Below are positions 1 through 7,328 of a DNA stretch of 7,378 nucleotides, piece after piece. Position numbers and translations under genes: made by a program. Origin of the DNA: an uncultured Chromatiales bacterium (GTDB lineage: Bacteria > Pseudomonadota > Gammaproteobacteria > Steroidobacterales > GCA-2729495); the NCBI GenBank assembly GCA_913058165.1, contig CAJXQV010000059.1:1-7378 (forward strand), read 5' to 3'. Position 1 is the first letter of the stretch. Every line of letters starts with the position of its first letter. The notes beneath the pieces are model-generated. The model was not told the origin of the DNA and did no database searches. It saw nothing but the letters and a program-made list of their open reading frames with translations.

Positions 1-322
1 ATGATGCAGGGGTTTGGCTCGACTCATCAGCGTCATCAAACAACGCCACCAGAGCATCTGTCGACTGCTGAGCAGAAGCCGCCTTTAGCGGGTCAAAGGC
101 GGTAGACGAAGGCTTAAAATAATCGCAAAAGTTGAGCTGTGATTTCTCTTTGACATCCTCTGCATCATCTTCACGGCAAGCTCGCGCGACGGCAGGATCG
201 AAAAACGCACACATCCGACAAACGTGAAGATAGTTGGCACAAGCCGGGCATTCATCCTGACGACCCAACGGTAGAATAAGCGACTGCAACGATTCTCCAC
301 ATGACCAGCAGCGCAAACTCAT
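1..322 (-). CDS. Cysteine-rich zinc-ribbon protein, 3' end cut by window edge
   Basis: This leftward frame opens with ATG at 322-320 and stays open for 107 codons to the window edge, so the C-terminus is missing. The N-terminus reads MSLRCWSCGESL and carries paired CxxC knuckles: C5/C8, C25/C28 and C35/C38, with further cysteines at C49 and C66. This pattern indicates a zinc-ribbon fold, probably binding one or two zinc ions. The rest is acidic (a REDDAEDVKEK stretch around residues 50-60) and looks soluble, with no signal peptide or membrane segment. An AGGA ribosome site lies 6 nt before the start, and the ATG overlaps the stop of the upstream gene as ATGA, so the two are very likely translationally coupled. 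I recognise the fold type but not a defined function; a regulatory or protein-binding role would be a guess. Confidence 0.8.
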   Translation of the reverse strand, partial: MSLRCWSCGESLQSLILPLGRQDECPACANYLHVCRMCAFFDPAVARACREDDAEDVKEKSQLNFCDYFKPSSTAFDPLKAASAQQSTDALVALFDDADESSQTPAS

Positions 323-552
323 GACTGTTCCTGCAAAAGATACTTGGCCAGAGAATTCTGCCAGAGCAAAGTCCGCGCTCTACCCTGGTCGGCGGCCCGA
401 ACCTGAAGGTAATAGCCCTGATCGGCCCCCGCGATACTAATATGACCGCCAAATGCCAGATCAATCACTAACATTCCCTCGCTCTCGAGCAAGGATTTCA
501 TCACGGCGTAAGTCCCAAAATCATACGCATGAGCAACTCTGACTGCACTCAT
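319..552 (-). CDS. DUF2007-type small protein (putative signal-transducing protein family)
   Basis: This is a complete 77-residue soluble protein. Residues 8-28 (AHAYDFGTYAVMKSLLESEGM) match the start of DUF2007-type domains, where a short strand is followed by a helix ending in L-x-x-E-G. The later segment around AGADQGYYLQVRAADQGRARTLL gives the second half, a strand and then a helix in which a position of an amino-acid-binding-like alpha/beta fold is conserved. There is no signal peptide, cysteine or catalytic motif. The family has no firmly established biochemical role; the 'signal-transducing' label comes from domain databases. The gene is first of a leftward pair and its TGA overlaps the next ATG by 4 nt. 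Its own ribosome site is weak (only a GGG about 5 nt upstream of the ATG). Family assignment is from memory of the pattern and moderately sure. Confidence 0.75.
   Translation of the reverse strand: MSAVRVAHAYDFGTYAVMKSLLESEGMLVIDLAFGGHISIAGADQGYYLQVRAADQGRARTLLWQNSLAKYLLQEQS
329..332 (-). promoter_or_regulatory. Ribosome binding site of the zinc-ribbon gene
   Basis: AGGA on the minus strand, 6 nt before the ATG at 322. It lies inside the last codons of the DUF2007 gene. Together with the ATGA stop/start overlap it fixes the start of the zinc-ribbon gene and supports translational coupling. Confidence 0.6.
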
Positions 553-766
553 AGAAACCCGCGCCGGTGACTACCCACAAAGTCATAAGAGACGCTAGTG
601 GCCAAAAGTAACGGCCTCATGCTTCATCAATGAGGTCATTAGTGCCACCAGACCGCAGTCCTGCAGGAGCTCATGCCCCACTTCTCGGACAACAGATTAC
701 AGAAACCCTGGTCCAGGTAACCGCAATAAACTTCCTGCACCATAACTCTGCTCCGTATCGTCTGCG

Positions 767-803
767 GCTGTTATTTAACATGTTCAATGAACAGCTTAAC
801 ATG
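767..803. repeat. Cluster of direct and inverted repeats, possible operator upstream of cti
   Basis: Three elements are packed into 37 bp. A direct repeat TTAACATG occurs at 775-782 and 796-803, offset by 21 bp (two helical turns). Between them TGTTCA (781-786) and TGAACA (788-793) form a perfect inverted repeat around one base. A second inverted repeat, GCTGTT (767-772) with AACAGC (790-795), shares bases with the first, so the two pairings exclude each other. The centre lies about 215 bp upstream of the cti start. This layout would suit a dimeric regulator, but no known consensus was recognised and chance cannot be excluded in an AT-rich patch. Confidence 0.3.
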
Positions 804-952
804 CAGAGAATCAGCAGCATAAAGGGCTGCGACCCGAACGCATCTGCGATGGAGTTCTATGCGGACAGGGACAGGGCCTGCCATTCATTTGAGGAAAATG
901 ACCGGCAGACCCTGCACAATTGCCTCGCCAACGATTAATATTGCACAGACAC

Positions 953-983
953 TTGCGGCACTTCACGCAGCAAAACCTATAAA
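953..983 (+). promoter_or_regulatory. Weak sigma70-like promoter candidate for cti
   Basis: TTGCGG at 953-958 could serve as a -35 box, with TATAAA at 978-983 as the -10 box and a spacer of 19 nt, longer than the optimal 17. Transcription would start close to 990, leaving a very short leader before the ATG at 1005. An AGGGG at 986-990 lies 14 nt from that ATG, too far for a strong ribosome site. This is a by-eye assignment only. Confidence 0.2.
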
Positions 984-1004
984 TCAGGGGCCGATACAAC
1001 CGAT

Positions 1005-3380
1005 ATGCGAATTTATGGCTTTATTGCACTCGCCGTGCTCATGATCAGCGCTTGCTCTAATAACGATGAAAAGGATTCCCTCGCCAACGATCAGGCTGAG
1101 GTCGATTACGATATTGCGCTCGCCATATCCGAACAACCCCTGTCTTTTATGGATGAAGTTCAACCTGTGCTGGATAAGCGCTGCGTTGTCTGCCATGGCT
1201 GTTATGACGCCCCTTGCCAGCTGAAGCTAAACTCGCATGCCGGCATCAGCCGGGGCTCTAATCCGCAAAAGATCTACGATGGCGAGCGTATCAAGGCGAT
1301 CCCCAAAACTCGCCTGTTTGTCGATGCACAAACAACCGAACAATGGCGACAAAAAGGTTTCCATTCGGTGCTCAATGAAGATCCGAACGCTACGCCAAAA
1401 AACAATCTGGAAAACTCTTTGATGTACAAGATGCTTCGCCAAAAGCAACTCTACCCACAACCAAAGACAGGAATGCTCAGCGAAGATATCGACATCAGTC
1501 TCAACCGCAAGCAGCAATGCGTGCAGCCAGATAAATTCGAAAAATTTGCCCGCGAACACCCCGACTGGGGTATGCCATACGGACTGCCTAACTTACCGGA
1601 ACAGGAATACACCACTCTGGTGCAATGGCTGGCCCAAGGTGCACCTGGCTCGCCCCCCCGGGAAATTGCCGCCGCAAGCATTCTGCAGATTGTTGAATGG
1701 GAGGCATTTCTGAATCAGTCTGGTCTCCGCCCCCAACTGGTCAGTCGTTATATCTACGAGCATCTTGTTCAGGGGCATATCTATTTTGCAGGAGCGCCCG
1801 AGCGGGAGTTCTTCCGACTGATCCGCTCCACAACTCCGCCGGGACAACCCGCAATCGAAATGGCCAGTGATCAACCCTACAGCGCCCCTGGTCAGGAGTT
1901 CTGGTACCGCGTCAAACTCTATGAACCGCATATCGTTATCAAAGATCATGTTCCTTATGAGTGGTCAGCAGCTAAAATGCAGCGCTATCAGGAATTGTTT
2001 TTTGACGTTGATTATGAGGTTGCCGGGCAGGCACCCTACGGACGCGAATTGGCCTCAAACCCGTTTCGGGTTTTTCAGGAAATCCCGGCGGATTCCCGAT
2101 ATCGGTTTATGCTCGACGATGCACGCTTCTATATTCAGGGCTTCATTAAAGGCCCGGTGTGCCGTGGGCAAATCGCGCTCGATGTGATCGCAGATCAGTT
2201 CTGGATTGTTTTTGCTGATCCGACCATGGCAGAACTCTCCACCAATCAGGCGTTCTTAAAGCAGGCCACCAACTACCTTGAACTGCCTGCAGATCGGGGC
2301 AATACGCTGGATATGCTGGCTATCTGGACCGATTACTGGAAACGCGAGAAGGCATACCTGAAACTGAGATGGACCGGTTTAGAGGATTCAAACTCTGACG
2401 AACCAGAGCGCCTGCTTGAGTACATATGGAACGGAGATCAAACCAACCCGAACGCAGCACTCACCGTATTTCGTCATACGGATAGTGCATCGGTGCGCTT
2501 TGGCCACCTTGGCGATTATCCGGACACCGCCTGGGTAATCGACTACCCGCTGCTTGAGCGAATCCACTACCTGCTGGTGGTCGGATACGATGTCTATGGC
2601 AACGTTGGACACCAGTTGAACACCCGTCTCTATATGGACTTCCTGCGAATGGAAGCTGAAGAATATTTTCTGGTACTACTGCCGCAGGACGTCCGCAAAC
2701 AAGTTCATGATAGCTGGTATGTGGGTGTGCACGCGCAGGTTGAGAAGCATTTTAACGAGCCACAAGACTGGATGAATGTGAAATCCGGCATTCAGGTGAG
2801 TAGCAACCATCCGGTTGCCGAAGTCTTAGGTTTAATCAACCAACGATTGGGAGCGGTCGCTGGGCCCCCTGATCTTATCAATAGGTGCGATGGTATCTGC
2901 GCCAAAAATGACTCCACTTTGCCCTCAGTCGAGGCGGCCTTGCGTCGTGCAACGGCTATTAAAGGGGAGAAACTACTGACGTTTCCTGATATGAGTTTTT
3001 TAAGGGTACGAACCCCGGATGGACAACCTGACCTTGCCTATACCATTGTCGTGAACAAAGGTTATGCCAACCTCACTTCCATGTTCGAGAACGAAGACAA
3101 ACGCGACCCCAGCCAAGATACACTTACTATTCTTCCGGGATTCGTCGGCTCTTACCCCAACTTCTTTTATGTGGTCGACCTCGAGGATATCGGGCAATTT
3201 TCGGACACGCTGGCGATATTGCAGAATTCGGATGACTATGAACGTTTCGATGCGCTATACGGCATTCGCCGGACCAACGAAGAGTTCTGGAAACATTCGG
3301 ACTGGTTCCATAGCACAGCAGCTCAAGCCGATCCGATCGAATCCGGCATATTCGATCTGAACAGGTACCGGAATCGCTAA
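1005..3380 (+). CDS. cti: Fatty acid cis/trans isomerase, heme-containing, lipoprotein-type signal
   Basis: Cti isomerises cis-unsaturated acyl chains of membrane phospholipids to trans without moving the double bond, working from the periplasmic side to stiffen the membrane under solvent or heat stress. The 791-residue frame is complete; P. putida Cti is about 766 residues. Residues 2-13 are hydrophobic and lead into I14-S15-A16-C17, a lipobox; S18 at +2 predicts the outer membrane. The cytochrome c-type heme site is C60-V-V-C63-H64, followed by C66 and C71 in the family's CHGCYDAPCQLKL context. Further Cti-like blocks are GPVCRGQIALDV (384-395), YGNVGHQL (531-538), RLYMDFLRMEAEEYF soon after, and LTFPDMSFLRVR in the C-terminal third. 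It stands alone after a 452-bp divergent region, with a weak ribosome site (AGGGG, 14 nt upstream). An RND efflux operon follows on the same strand after 154 bp. Family assignment is secure; the membrane anchoring is inferred from the signal. Confidence 0.95.
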   Translation: MRIYGFIALAVLMISACSNNDEKDSLANDQAEVDYDIALAISEQPLSFMDEVQPVLDKRCVVCHGCYDAPCQLKLNSHAGISRGSNPQKIYDGERIKAIPKTRLFVDAQTTEQWRQKGFHSVLNEDPNATPKNNLENSLMYKMLRQKQLYPQPKTGMLSEDIDISLNRKQQCVQPDKFEKFAREHPDWGMPYGLPNLPEQEYTTLVQWLAQGAPGSPPREIAAASILQIVEWEAFLNQSGLRPQLVSRYIYEHLVQGHIYFAGAPEREFFRLIRSTTPPGQPAIEMASDQPYSAPGQEFWYRVKLYEPHIVIKDHVPYEWSAAKMQRYQELFFDVDYEVAGQAPYGRELASNPFRVFQEIPADSRYRFMLDDARFYIQGFIKGPVCRGQIALDVIADQFWIVFADPTMAELSTNQAFLKQATNYLELPADRGNTLDMLAIWTDYWKREKAYLKLRWTGLEDSNSDEPERLLEYIWNGDQTNPNAALTVFRHTDSASVRFGHLGDYPDTAWVIDYPLLERIHYLLVVGYDVYGNVGHQLNTRLYMDFLRMEAEEYFLVLLPQDVRKQVHDSWYVGVHAQVEKHFNEPQDWMNVKSGIQVSSNHPVAEVLGLINQRLGAVAGPPDLINRCDGICAKNDSTLPSVEAALRRATAIKGEKLLTFPDMSFLRVRTPDGQPDLAYTIVVNKGYANLTSMFENEDKRDPSQDTLTILPGFVGSYPNFFYVVDLEDIGQFSDTLAILQNSDDYERFDALYGIRRTNEEFWKHSDWFHSTAAQADPIESGIFDLNRYRNR
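1182..1196 (+). other. Heme c attachment site (CXXCH) in Cti
   Basis: These five codons encode C60-V61-V62-C63-H64. The two cysteines would form thioethers with heme and the histidine would be the proximal iron ligand, as established for Cti of Pseudomonas. The site lies 43 residues after the predicted lipidated cysteine, so it should be exported and matured by the periplasmic cytochrome c system. Confidence 0.9.
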
Positions 3381-3534
3381 GCCGCAACGCCGCATAGGGC
3401 ATCACATCCCCCTGCCCTGAATGGCCGCTAACCAGCTGAAAACGAGCTAATAAGCCCTCGGGCCTGAATCTGAGCGCCCCCGCACAACGAATAGTGTCTT
3501 GAACTCAATATTGATTTAAGGCAGCGGCAAACTC
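3381..3534 (+). other. Intergenic region between cti and the RND operon
   Basis: A 154-bp non-coding gap. A stem of AGGGCA (3396-3401) with TGCCCT (3413-3418) around an 11-nt loop lies 15 nt after the cti stop, but no T-tract follows, so it is not a convincing intrinsic terminator. GCCC/GGGC at 3454-3463 has only a 2-nt loop. Near the right end there is a 10-bp palindrome at 3505-3514. No good promoter pair was found, so either partial read-through from cti or an atypical promoter could drive the efflux genes. Confidence 0.5.
3505..3514. promoter_or_regulatory. Perfect palindrome upstream of the RND adaptor, possible operator
   Basis: TCAATATTGA is a perfect 10-bp palindrome ending 20 bp before the adaptor ATG and preceded by TTGAAC at 3499-3504. 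RND pump operons are often controlled by TetR- or MarR-type repressors at short palindromes near the promoter. The consensus was not recognised, and a palindrome of this length is expected several times by chance in a window of this size. Confidence 0.2.
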
Positions 3535-4905
3535 ATGGTTTATGCAGAAACACTCAAATCTATCGGTGCTGCACTAAAACGAAGACTGCCCCTGCTTATT
3601 GTGCTAACTGCCCTGCTCACCTCCGGCGCACTTATTGCCAGCAGACCTGCAGAGGTTCAAACCGAGCCTCCTGAACGTGCCTGGGTTGTAGAAACAGCCG
3701 TCATCAATAATTCATCACGCCAACCCAATGTCGAATTATTCGGCAAAATACAGTCTCCTCAGGATACCCAGCTGCGCGGCGGAGTTGAGGCCGAAGTACT
3801 TAGCCTCTTAGTCAGTGAGGGCGACACAGTAACGAAAGGTCAGTTGCTGATACTTCTGGATAATAGGGATTCCATTTTGGAGCTTCGCGAGCGCGAAGCC
3901 GAGCTTGCAGAGATAAGGGCCCAAATACGCCTTTCATCCATGCGGCTAAAAAGCAACCAACTCGTTCTTGCAAAAGAACAGGAACTCCTTGAGATCAATG
4001 AAAGCCAAAGCAACCGGGCAAGCGAACTGCAGGCAGAGGGTTTGCTTTCAAAATCCGACCTGGACACCTCCATGGAGTCTCTCAAACGACAGCAACTGAA
4101 TATAAATCAGTCAATCCTTGCGGTCGAAGAAAGCAAAATCAGCGCCATCCAAATCGAGGCGCAGTTGATGCGGGCATCCGCGCAGCGAGATCAGGCACAA
4201 CTGGCATTTGAACGCACCAAGATCCGCGCACCTTTTGATGGAATGCTCTCCGATTTCAATGTGTCAGTGGGTGACCGTATCGGTCGAGGCGACGACCTAA
4301 TGCGCCTACAAAACCCGGCGACCACCGAGGTCCGTACGCAAATACCCACCGTCTATGCCGCCGCCCTCCGTGATGGCTTGGCCCAGGGCATACCAATGAC
4401 GGTAATGGTCAATTCTCAGGGTTCGATGGTCCCAGCGAAACTCCTCAGAGTTGCGGGTCAAACACGACAGAATAGCGGCGGTGTTGACGCATTTATCGGA
4501 TTTGAAAATGGCTCTGCTGTTGCCAATGACCTTCGTCTCGGCAGCACTGTAAGAGTGCTGATTGAGCTGCCGCCTGTAGAGGATGTATTTATGGTTCCAG
4601 CTGAAGCCGTCTATGGTCAGAACCGTATTTACACTGCGCAGCAATCGAGGATGAAGTCGGTCATCGTTGAGCGAGCTGGCGAACGCGTTGATGCTAATGG
4701 TCGTAATCAGGTTCTGCTGAGAAGCCCGGACGTTACCGATGGTACAGCCGTAATTCTGACCAAGCTATCCAATGCAGCAGACGGTTTGCTCATAGAAAGC
4801 TCTAGCAATGTTCGGCCCGCTGACTATCAACCGATAGCAGCGGCTAATTCTGCAACTGCAGAAGATCCCGTTAAACAGCCCGATCAACGGGCTGGAAATC
4901 GCTAG
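3535..4905 (+). CDS. RND efflux periplasmic adaptor (membrane fusion) protein
   Basis: This 456-residue protein would bridge the inner-membrane permease and an outer-membrane channel. A basic N-terminus (K15-R16-R17) precedes a membrane segment at about 19-36. No cysteine is present, so unlike AcrA it is not a lipoprotein but probably anchored by that helix. The first half of the lipoyl/barrel-sandwich domain is at about 70-110 (GGVEAEVLSLLVSEGDTV), then a long alpha hairpin at about 113-222 rich in E, L, Q and R. The second lipoyl half starts at T228-K-I-R-A-P-F-D-G236. At the hairpin tip R161, L165 and S172 reproduce the R-x3-L-x6-S pattern of AcrA's TolC-contact 'RLS' motif. Beta-barrel and membrane-proximal regions follow, with VPAEAVYGQNRIY from about 354. 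The ribosome site is weak (AAGG, 13 nt upstream). The substrate cannot be predicted from this protein. Confidence 0.93.
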   Translation: MVYAETLKSIGAALKRRLPLLIVLTALLTSGALIASRPAEVQTEPPERAWVVETAVINNSSRQPNVELFGKIQSPQDTQLRGGVEAEVLSLLVSEGDTVTKGQLLILLDNRDSILELREREAELAEIRAQIRLSSMRLKSNQLVLAKEQELLEINESQSNRASELQAEGLLSKSDLDTSMESLKRQQLNINQSILAVEESKISAIQIEAQLMRASAQRDQAQLAFERTKIRAPFDGMLSDFNVSVGDRIGRGDDLMRLQNPATTEVRTQIPTVYAAALRDGLAQGIPMTVMVNSQGSMVPAKLLRVAGQTRQNSGGVDAFIGFENGSAVANDLRLGSTVRVLIELPPVEDVFMVPAEAVYGQNRIYTAQQSRMKSVIVERAGERVDANGRNQVLLRSPDVTDGTAVILTKLSNAADGLLIESSSNVRPADYQPIAAANSATAEDPVKQPDQRAGNR

Positions 4906-4908
4906 GGA
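4904..4908 (+). promoter_or_regulatory. Ribosome binding site of the RND permease, overlapping the adaptor stop
   Basis: AGGGA overlaps the adaptor's TAG stop (4903-4905). Two in-frame ATG codons follow, at 4912 and 4915, with spacings of 3 and 6 nt. The 6-nt spacing is closer to optimal and is why the 4915 start was chosen. The arrangement suggests translational coupling of adaptor and permease. Confidence 0.55.
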
Positions 4909-4914
4909 CTAATG

Positions 4915-7328
4915 ATGCGCCAAATCATACGCAGCTTTGTCAGACACCCTATCGCGCCTAATCTAGCAATGATGGTAATGATCATTGCCGGCGTTTGGGC
5001 ATCAAGCCAGCTCACCCGCCAATTGCTCCCTGCCTTCCAGCTGAATCTCATCGAAGTCTCGGTGCAGTGGCCAGGTGCCGCTGCAGAAGATGTCGAACAA
5101 TCCGTAACCAACCCTATCGAAGCAGCGCTGCAAGGCCTGAATGAGGTTAGCAGCATCTCATCCAACTCACGACCGGGTGAATCACGGGTGACGCTTGAGT
5201 ATGCCGAAAGCGCTGACATGGGCAGCGCTCTCGATCAGGTGAAAGACGCGGTGTCGCTGGTGCGCAACCTGCCACAGAATGCGGACGATGCACAGGTTAG
5301 CCAGGTGAATCGCAGCGAACCCGTCACCAAGCTTACCGTGGCAGGACCAGTGCTCTCTGAACTGCGAACAATTGTGAAGCGCTTTGAGCGAGAGATGCGT
5401 GCCATTGGCTTGAGCAGAATCACGATTACAGGACTGCCCGAAGAAGAAATCTCTATAGAGGTATCGGCTGAGCAACTGGCAGAACTGAATCTTTCAGCTG
5501 CCGACATTGCCAATCTGGTTAGGAGCTTTAGCCAGGATGTTCCCGCCGGTACTTTGGGGCAGTCCGATGTAGCCCGACAACTTCGCAGTCTAGATAAAGC
5601 ACGCTCGGTCGACGACTTTAACAGTCTGCCAATCGTGGCAGATCAGAACGGTCGGCTGCTTACTCTTGGCAATATTGCCACCATCAATCGACAATCCCGG
5701 CCAGAACAAACAGAAATATTCCTAAACGGTATGCCCGCCGTAGAAATCCAGATTCGTCGCTCCGAAGATCAAGATGCCATTGACGTCGCAACAACTATCT
5801 ACAAATGGGCCGAAGGTGCGCGCGCTTCGGTGCCACCGAATGTTGACATTTTGTTTTATGACGAACCGTGGCGACTGGTCGATGAACGCATCGATCTGAT
5901 GCTAAGCAACGCCTTATCTGGCTTGCTTTTGGTGGGACTGTCCCTGTATTTATTTCTGAACGTGCGAGTGGCCTTCTGGGTTGCTGTGGGCATTCCTGTG
6001 TCTGTGCTGGTGGCGCTTGCGGCACTGTATCTGCTCGGCGGCACCATTAACATGATCACCTTATTTGCAATGATTATGGCATTCGGCATCATCGTCGATG
6101 ATGCCATCATCGTTGGTGAAGAAGCCGTCACCCAGTTCCAAAATGGAGCCAGCCCGACCAAAGCGGCAGAAAATGCGGCGTTCAAGATGTTAGCTCCGGT
6201 AGCTGCTGCATCATTAACAACGATATGTGCATTTTTACCACTACTCACTCTTGATGGGATCGCAGGAACCATTTTGCTGCCCATTCCACTCATTGTGATC
6301 TGCGTGGTAATCGCCTCATTCATTGAATGCTTTATTGTACTGCCAGGGCATCTTCGGCATTCACTGGAAGGCGTAGCAACTCACAAAGTAAGCAAGTTCC
6401 GCAGACGCTTCGATGCCGCATTCAACAACTTTCGCGATGTCAGGTTCCGCGGATGGCTCACCTGGTCAATTAATAACCGGCATACCACCATTAGCATCGC
6501 CATAGCCGCGCTAATATTAGGAATTAGTTTGCTAATCGGCGGCCGTATTGGTTTTAGTTTCTTTCCCCAACCAGATGGCACAACTATTACTGCCAATGCA
6601 CGATTTGTCGCAGGATCACCGTCATATCGCATTGATGACTTCCTCATCGAAGCCAAGCGCACACTGCGCGAAGCGGAATCCGAAACGGGTGAAAACATTA
6701 TTAATCTGGTGCTGACCAAAGTCGGCAAAGACAGCCGCGGCCCCAAAGGCAGTCATTTAGGCCACTTAATTGTAGAGGTTCTGCCTTCGGACGAGCGCGT
6801 CACCACCAACGCTGAATTCATTCGTATATGGCGCAGCAAGATCAATATGGCTGCGGGCATGGAGTCCTTTCTGATTACCAGCAGCACCGTAGGGCCTAAC
6901 GGATCGGCTATCGAAGTCCAACTTATCGGCAACGACCCGCTAATACTCAAGAATGCCGCACTCGAATTCCAACAGGCATTACAGGAATACCCTGGGGTAG
7001 GTGGCATCCGCGACGACACGACCTTTGGCAAAGAACAGTTAATTTATCAACTAAGTCCTACCGGTAAAGCCATCGGCCTAACCGGACAATCTCTCGGCGC
7101 GCAGCTGCGGTCTTCCTTCCAGGGCGAACTGGTGCAGATATTCCAGGATGACGGTAACGAAATTGAAGTGCGTGTGCGGTTAAAACAATCTGAAAGCAAC
7201 TCATTACGTGCTCTCGAATCACTTCCCATTGTTGTTAGTGAATCTGATTCAGCGACACTTTCTGACGTGGCTACACTTAGCTACCAAAGAGGCTTCGACA
7301 GCCTGCGACATAGCGATGGGTTACTGGG
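4915..7328 (+). CDS. RND efflux inner-membrane permease (AcrB/HAE1-like), 3' end missing
   Basis: This is a proton-driven exporter subunit, expected to act as a trimer with the adaptor encoded 9 bp upstream and a TolC-like channel not present here. About 804 residues are genomic; AcrB-type permeases have 1020-1050, so roughly 200 or more C-terminal residues are lost. TM1 lies at about 13-30, followed by the first porter domain with W-P-G-A-A-A-E-D-V-E (usually YPGA). TM2-TM6 span about 333-476 and TM7 about 524-541, then the second porter domain. The proton-relay pair in TM4 is D395-D396 (FGIIVDDAIIVGEE), equivalent to AcrB D407/D408. The AcrB K940 position in TM10 lies in the missing part. 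Absence of CusA-type signatures argues against a metal pump; a drug or amphiphile pump is the default inference. The frame continues beyond 7328 only through adapter sequence. An alternative ATG is at 4912. Confidence 0.93.

Larger units (their letters stand above)
553..1004. other. Divergent intergenic region, no convincing gene
   Basis: These 452 bases separate the leftward DUF2007 gene from the rightward cti gene. The longest open frame, 102 codons at 630-938 on the plus strand, has no ribosome site and gives no recognisable fold; its ATG sits in the right arm of a small hairpin (CCTCAT at 615-620 with ATGAGG at 630-635). What the region does hold is a repeat cluster at 767-803, a 10-bp perfect palindrome TCCTGCAGGA at 659-668, and a weak promoter-like element at 953-983. 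It probably carries the control sequences for both flanking transcription units. No RNA gene or terminator with a T-tract was seen. Confidence 0.55.

Noticed and set aside
615..635. Hairpin CCTCAT/ATGAGG as terminator or riboswitch element
   Set aside because: It has a 6-bp stem and 9-nt loop, no T-tract, and no extended conserved fold.
811..1196. Small minus-strand frames at 811-999 and 984-1196, and a plus-strand frame at 859-1044
   Set aside because: The two minus-strand frames give no recognisable product. Those reaching past 1004 overlap the start of cti in other frames, and the plus-strand frame conflicts with the well-supported cti start.
1227..3405. Minus-strand and alternate-frame open frames inside cti (for example 1593-1949 and 3127-3405)
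   Set aside because: The cti frame is unmistakable across the whole interval; these are shadows of it.
3396..3418. Intrinsic terminator after cti
   Set aside because: The stem is only 6 bp with an 11-nt loop, and no run of T follows on either strand.
5856..7229. Long minus-strand frames of up to 155 codons opposite the permease
   Set aside because: They mirror a membrane protein coding strand, as shown by their low-complexity composition rich in M, A, T and S. The plus strand has continuous RND homology through this stretch.
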